Positions 60,677-64,000 of a DNA stretch of 64,000 bases are shown here, one piece after another; within the stretch, counting starts at the first letter, position 1; each line of letters begins with the position of its first letter. A program made the position numbers and the translations under genes. The stretch is from assembly GCA_003021785.1 (NCBI GenBank), contig PXQU01000016.1, positions 62,001-126,000 on the forward strand. Reading direction: 5' to 3'. The notes beneath the pieces are model-generated. The model ran no database searches and was not told where the DNA came from. It saw nothing but the letters and a program-made list of their open reading frames with translations. The stretch comes from Halobacteriales archaeon QH_7_65_31. Its GTDB lineage: Archaea > Halobacteriota > Halobacteria > Halobacteriales > Haloarculaceae.

Positions 60677-61312
60677 GTGTACGTCCACGTGAACGCCGCC
60701 GTCTCCGTCGACGGAAAGCTCTCCTCTCGCCGTCGGGAGCAGATCGCCATCTCCGGCGACGAGGACTTCGCCCGCATGGAACGGCTCCGCGCCGAATCGG
60801 ACGCCGTCGTCGTCGGTATCGGGACCGTGCTCGCCGACGACCCGTCGCTCGAACGCCACGACGAGTCGCTCGGAGCCGCGCCGCCGGCTCGCGTCGTTGC
60901 CGACTCTCGTGCCCGCACACCGACCGACGCGGCCATCCTCGCCGGTGACCGTCCGACCTACGTCCTCACGAGCGAAGCCGCTCCCGCCGACCGACGGACT
61001 GCCCTCGAACGAGCGGGCGCGACGCTCGTCGTCGCCGGCGACGACCGGGTCGATCTCTCGGCGGCGTTCGCCGCGCTCGAACGCGAGGGCGTCGACCGAC
61101 TGCTGGTCGAGGGCGGCGGCGAACTCATCTTCTCGCTGTTCGAAGCCGATCTCGTGGACGAGCTCACCGTCTACGTGGGCTCCGTGCTCATGGGCGGGCG
61201 CGACGCCCCCACCCTCGCAGACGGCGAGGGATTCACCGAGGCGTTCCCGACGCTCGATCTCCGCGACGTGTCGCGACTCGACGACGGAGTCGTCCTGTCG
61301 TACGCCGTCTAA
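60677..61312 (+). CDS. arfC: 2,5-diamino-6-ribosylamino-pyrimidinone 5-phosphate reductase
   Basis: 211 residues from GTG 60677 (VYVHVNAAVSVDGKLSSRRREQI). It is a RibD-C/HTP reductase fold with VVVGIGTVLADDPSL, LLVEGGGELIFSLFEADLVDELTVYV and a C-terminal strand. It reduces the ribosyl intermediate for riboflavin and F420 in archaea. An upstream homologue of ArfB might be at 24634. Confidence 0.9.
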   Translation: MYVHVNAAVSVDGKLSSRRREQIAISGDEDFARMERLRAESDAVVVGIGTVLADDPSLERHDESLGAAPPARVVADSRARTPTDAAILAGDRPTYVLTSEAAPADRRTALERAGATLVVAGDDRVDLSAAFAALEREGVDRLLVEGGGELIFSLFEADLVDELTVYVGSVLMGGRDAPTLADGEGFTEAFPTLDLRDVSRLDDGVVLSYAV

Positions 61313-61361
61313 CACCCAGTGATACCACCAGCTATATCACCGACGGCGAGAAGCGACGCGT

Positions 61362-62684
61362 ATGTCACGAACACTGCGTGCGCGGCTCGGGGCGCTCGGG
61401 CCGGCGTGGCTCGCAGGCGCGATCGCTGCGGGGCCGGCGACGATGGCGAGTCTCCTCACGGCGGGATCGGGCTACGGGTACGCGCTGCTGTGGGCCGTGC
61501 TCCTCTCCGTCGCGCTCGGGACGTTCACGCAGTATCTCTCGATGTGGCTCGGACTGCTCGCGGGAGACGGGATCGTCTCGGCGACGAAACAGTCGCTCGG
61601 ACGCTGGTGGGCCGGGCTACTGGTCGCTGACGCGCTGCTCGCCGCCGGGCTCGCACAGCTGGTCATCCTCTACGGGCTGGCGAACACGTCCGTCGCGCTC
61701 TTCGGCGGGGACGCGACGCTGTGGGGCGTCGGCTGGTCGGTCTTCGTCGCTATCGCGCTCGCAGGCGGCGGGTATCAGATCGCCGAAGCCGGTGCGAAGC
61801 TGCTCGTCTCGCTCGTCGTGCTCGCGTTCGTCGGTTCGCTGTTCGTCGTCCCGATCGAGACGGGCGGGCTGGCGGCGGGTCTCGTCCCGTCGTTCCCGGC
61901 TGGGAGTCCCGTCGTCGTGGCGGGCGTGCTCGGCGGCGCGGTCCATATCACCCTCATCACGATGCACACGTACACGGTTCGGTCGCGCGGCTGGGGCGTC
62001 GCCGACTACGATCTCGCAACGACGGACGTGATCGGGTCGATGGGCGTCGCCTTCGGACTCTACTCGCTCGCCGTCTTCCTCGTCGCCGGCTCCGTGCTCA
62101 CGGGACAGTCGCCGTCGGCCGTCGAGGCGGGTCGCGCGCTCGGCCCGCTCGTCGGGCCCTTCGCGGAACGGCTCTTCCTCGCCGGACTCCTCGGGGCCGC
62201 GGTCTCGACGCTCGGCGGCAACAGCATCGTCCCGCCGTATCTGCTTGCTGACTTCTTCGGCTGGGAACGAACGCGCGCAGACAGCCGCTACCGCGCAGCG
62301 CTGGCGCTTTCGGCGCTCGCGGCCGCGTTCGGTGTCCTCTTCGCCGGCTCCTTCCTCTCGCTGCTCGTCGTCGTGTTATCCGTCGGTCTCGTCGGAACGC
62401 CGCTCGCTATCGCGCTCGTGTTGTATCTGCTCAACGACAGGGACGTCGTCGCACGGACGCCACGGACCGCGACGAATCTCGCCGGCGGCGTGACGCTCAC
62501 CATTGTCAGTGTAATCAACGTCCGACAGCTGACCGCAAAGCTCGAACCGAGCGGAACGCTGGAGTATCTGCTCGCCGGCTTCGCCGTCGTCGTCGGCGTC
62601 GCGACGCTGATCGTCGTCGCGAAGACCGGTCGGCAGCTACTCGACGGGTCCCCCGACGTCCGTACGACGAGCAGTAGCGAGTAG
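61362..62684 (+). CDS. NRAMP-like membrane transporter with altered metal-binding motif
   Basis: 440 residues, eleven helices. The first helix is GPAWLAGAIAAGPATMASLLTAG: aligned to NRAMP transporters, the DPGN metal site reads GPAT (24-27). The sixth-helix region reads GGAVHITLITMHTYTVRS in place of the usual MPH motif. Both key ligands are changed, so Mn/Fe transport should not be assumed. The rest has the LeuT-like layout. Confidence 0.78.
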   Translation: MSRTLRARLGALGPAWLAGAIAAGPATMASLLTAGSGYGYALLWAVLLSVALGTFTQYLSMWLGLLAGDGIVSATKQSLGRWWAGLLVADALLAAGLAQLVILYGLANTSVALFGGDATLWGVGWSVFVAIALAGGGYQIAEAGAKLLVSLVVLAFVGSLFVVPIETGGLAAGLVPSFPAGSPVVVAGVLGGAVHITLITMHTYTVRSRGWGVADYDLATTDVIGSMGVAFGLYSLAVFLVAGSVLTGQSPSAVEAGRALGPLVGPFAERLFLAGLLGAAVSTLGGNSIVPPYLLADFFGWERTRADSRYRAALALSALAAAFGVLFAGSFLSLLVVVLSVGLVGTPLAIALVLYLLNDRDVVARTPRTATNLAGGVTLTIVSVINVRQLTAKLEPSGTLEYLLAGFAVVVGVATLIVVAKTGRQLLDGSPDVRTTSSSE

Positions 62685-62692
62685 CCGACAGG

Positions 62693-62962
62693 TCACATCC
62701 CCATATCGGTGGCGTCCTCCGGAACCGGCAGGTCGTGGGGATCGACACCGAGCAGCTCGCCGGCGTGATCGAGTGCGATATCGAAGCCGTAGTAGCGTTC
62801 CAGCTCGTCGCCGTCGGCCGTCGGGCGCACTTTCAATATCGCATAGCCGTCGATGTTCTGTGCGATGGCGGCGGTCGCCCCGTCGCGGTCAAAGGTGAGG
62901 ACGCGCTCCTCGTCGGTCTCGTAGTACTCGGCCGCGATCCCGTCAGATTCGGCGGTGCTCAT
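62693..62962 (-). CDS. DUF7111-like small protein
   Basis: 89 residues from ATG at 62962 (MSTAESDGIAAEYYETDEERVLTF). ILKVRPTADGDELERYYGFDIALDHAGELLGVDPHDLPVPEDATDMGM fits the haloarchaeal DUF7111 family as I recall. Function unknown. Convergent with the NRAMP-like gene. Confidence 0.72.
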   Translation of the reverse strand: MSTAESDGIAAEYYETDEERVLTFDRDGATAAIAQNIDGYAILKVRPTADGDELERYYGFDIALDHAGELLGVDPHDLPVPEDATDMGM

Positions 62963-63056
62963 ACCATTCCTTCGAGCGCCGGCCACGGGAAGCTAACGGT
63001 TCGTGACCGCGCTCCGATACCGGGACTCTAACACGCTCGCCGCCGGTAGCTGTCGT

Positions 63057-63326
63057 ATGGAATGGTTCGCCAGCGGGATGCGTCGCGATATCTGTACGCT
63101 GTTGTACGACGAGACACAGCGCGCACAGTCGGTGAAGACGGCGCTCCAGCGCCGGTACGACCGACGGATTCGCCCGAAACAGTTCGAGGGCTGTGTCAAC
63201 GCGCTCGTGGACGCCGGCCACGTCGAGCGCCGCGTCGACGGGATCGCCGACGTGCTCGCGCTCACGGAGGCGGGCGAGTCGGGCGTCGAGCGGCAACGCG
63301 AGTGGCTCGCCGAACAGGTCGATTAA
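63057..63326 (+). CDS. PadR-like winged-helix regulator
   Basis: 89 residues from ATG at 63057 (MEWFASGMRRDICTLLYDETQR). The winged helix includes VKTALQRRYDRRIRPKQFEGCVNALVDAGHVERRVDGIADVLALTEAG. Ends convergent with the acyl-CoA dehydrogenase gene, overlapping its stop. The frame from 63003 would add only unrelated residues. Confidence 0.75.
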   Translation: MEWFASGMRRDICTLLYDETQRAQSVKTALQRRYDRRIRPKQFEGCVNALVDAGHVERRVDGIADVLALTEAGESGVERQREWLAEQVD

Positions 63327-64000
63327 TCGAGGAGCTGCTGGCCGATCGTGTTGCGAAGCACCTCGCTCGTCCCCTCGTATATCTCGTTCAGCTTGGCGTC
63401 GCGGTACATCCGCTCGATGGGGAAGTCCTTCGTGTAGCCGTAGCCGCCGTGAATCTGGATTCCCTCGTTTGCGACCTCGCGTGAGATCTCGCTCGCGTAG
63501 AGCTTCGCCTGTGCGGCCTCCTTCATGAACTCCTCGCCGCGCATCTTCTTGTCCGCGGCGTCGTGCATCAGCAGTCGGGCCGCGCGGGTCTTCGTGTCCA
63601 TGTCCGCGAGCTTGTGCTGGATGGCCTGGAAATCACCGATACGCTGGTCGAACTGCTCGCGGTCGCTGGCGTATTTGCTCGCCTCGTCGAGGGCGGCCTG
63701 TGCGATCCCGACCGACCGCGCGGCGATGGTGATACGCCCGCCGTTGAGCGTCTTGAGCGCCTGTACGAACCCGTCGCCCTCCTCGCCGAGGCGTCGCTCC
63801 TCGGGCAGCCACATGTCGTCAAATCGGAGTTCGGCCGTCGGACAGCCCTTGTCGCCGAGCTTGTCCTCCGTCCCCTCGACGATGAAGCCGTCGTCCGCCT
63901 CGGGGCGCACGATGAACGAGGAGATTCCCTCGTTGCCGCCGTCGGGGTCGGTCTTCGCGAACAGCGTGACGGTGTCGGCGATCGAGCCGTTGGAGATCCA
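63323..64000 (-). CDS. Acyl-CoA dehydrogenase, C-terminal part (partial)
   Basis: The start lies beyond the window. The visible 225 residues include ISNGSIADTVTLFAKTDP, KGCPTAELRFDDMWLPEERRLGEEGDGF, GRITIAARSVGIAQAALDEA and IQIHGGYGYTKDFPIERMYRDAKLNEIYEGTSEV. The Glu in YEGTSEV is the catalytic base position. FAD-dependent fatty-acid or branched-chain acyl-CoA oxidation. Confidence 0.93.
   Translation of the reverse strand, partial: WISNGSIADTVTLFAKTDPDGGNEGISSFIVRPEADDGFIVEGTEDKLGDKGCPTAELRFDDMWLPEERRLGEEGDGFVQALKTLNGGRITIAARSVGIAQAALDEASKYASDREQFDQRIGDFQAIQHKLADMDTKTRAARLLMHDAADKKMRGEEFMKEAAQAKLYASEISREVANEGIQIHGGYGYTKDFPIERMYRDAKLNEIYEGTSEVLRNTIGQQLLD

Overview
The window is a piece of a haloarchaeal (Halobacteria-class) chromosome. 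Evidence: high G+C, very acidic proteins, archaeal ribosomal stalk proteins (P0/P1) and SRP19/Gar1, diphthamide synthesis, a PGF-CTERM S-layer glycoprotein with an archaeosortase, a Nuo complex lacking E/F/G, and many leaderless starts with a TATA-like box 25-30 nt upstream. The species cannot be named from the sequence alone. Coordinates are 1-based in the window.

Layout. 1-8 kb: end of a lipoprotein-like gene, a TctA-type permease, the L1-P0-P1 ribosomal operon with a structured leader, a GT87-like membrane protein, L11, Drg GTPase and a VapBC pair. 8.3-16.4 kb: an accessory island around the S-layer glycoprotein gene (12103-15156). It holds three TumE-like (DUF6516) / HVO_A0114-like HTH gene pairs, each with a palindrome at its promoter, a relic of a fourth, an AbrB gene with a broken vapC, and copies of a 33-bp hairpin repeat. 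16.4-35.5 kb: archaeosortase A, dph5, a broken trm5, tRNA-Thr(CGT) with an att-like duplication, a MazF/HTH pair, a cupin, B12 ABC transport (btuDCF), srp19-gar1, creatininase, Gfo/Idh/MocA oxidoreductase, nitrilase, PhoU-type regulator, NAD-kinase-like protein, an Agl23-like membrane protein and purK-purE. 35.5-46.2 kb: the nuoABCDHIJJKLMN operon. 46.2-64 kb: DHH/TrkA-N and CBS/ParB-like proteins, methylmalonyl-CoA mutase large subunit, a cytochrome oxidase cluster (coxI plus DUF7520, DUF6684, DUF7541 and a 31-residue membrane protein), rpa1-rpap1-rpe-lhr, arfC, an atypical NRAMP protein, a PadR-like regulator and the 3' part of an acyl-CoA dehydrogenase.

How it fits together. The S-layer precursor and BtuF both carry PGF-CTERM tails, and ArtA, the enzyme that processes such tails, lies 1.3 kb from the S-layer gene. 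Nuo and the haem-copper oxidase give two respiratory modules. B12 uptake would serve the B12-dependent mutase. The rpa1/rpap1/rpe/lhr block is a DNA-repair and replication neighbourhood.

Most unusual: (i) a 33-bp hairpin element present as a tandem triplet and again as an exact 11-codon in-frame insertion at the DNA-recognition region of one HTH antitoxin, with compensatory stem changes; (ii) three TumE/HTH modules with two different operator palindromes flanking the S-layer gene; (iii) a duplicated nuoI 3' end differing only at synonymous sites; (iv) trm5 with a frame-disrupting internal deletion. No CRISPR array, rRNA or intact insertion sequence was seen.
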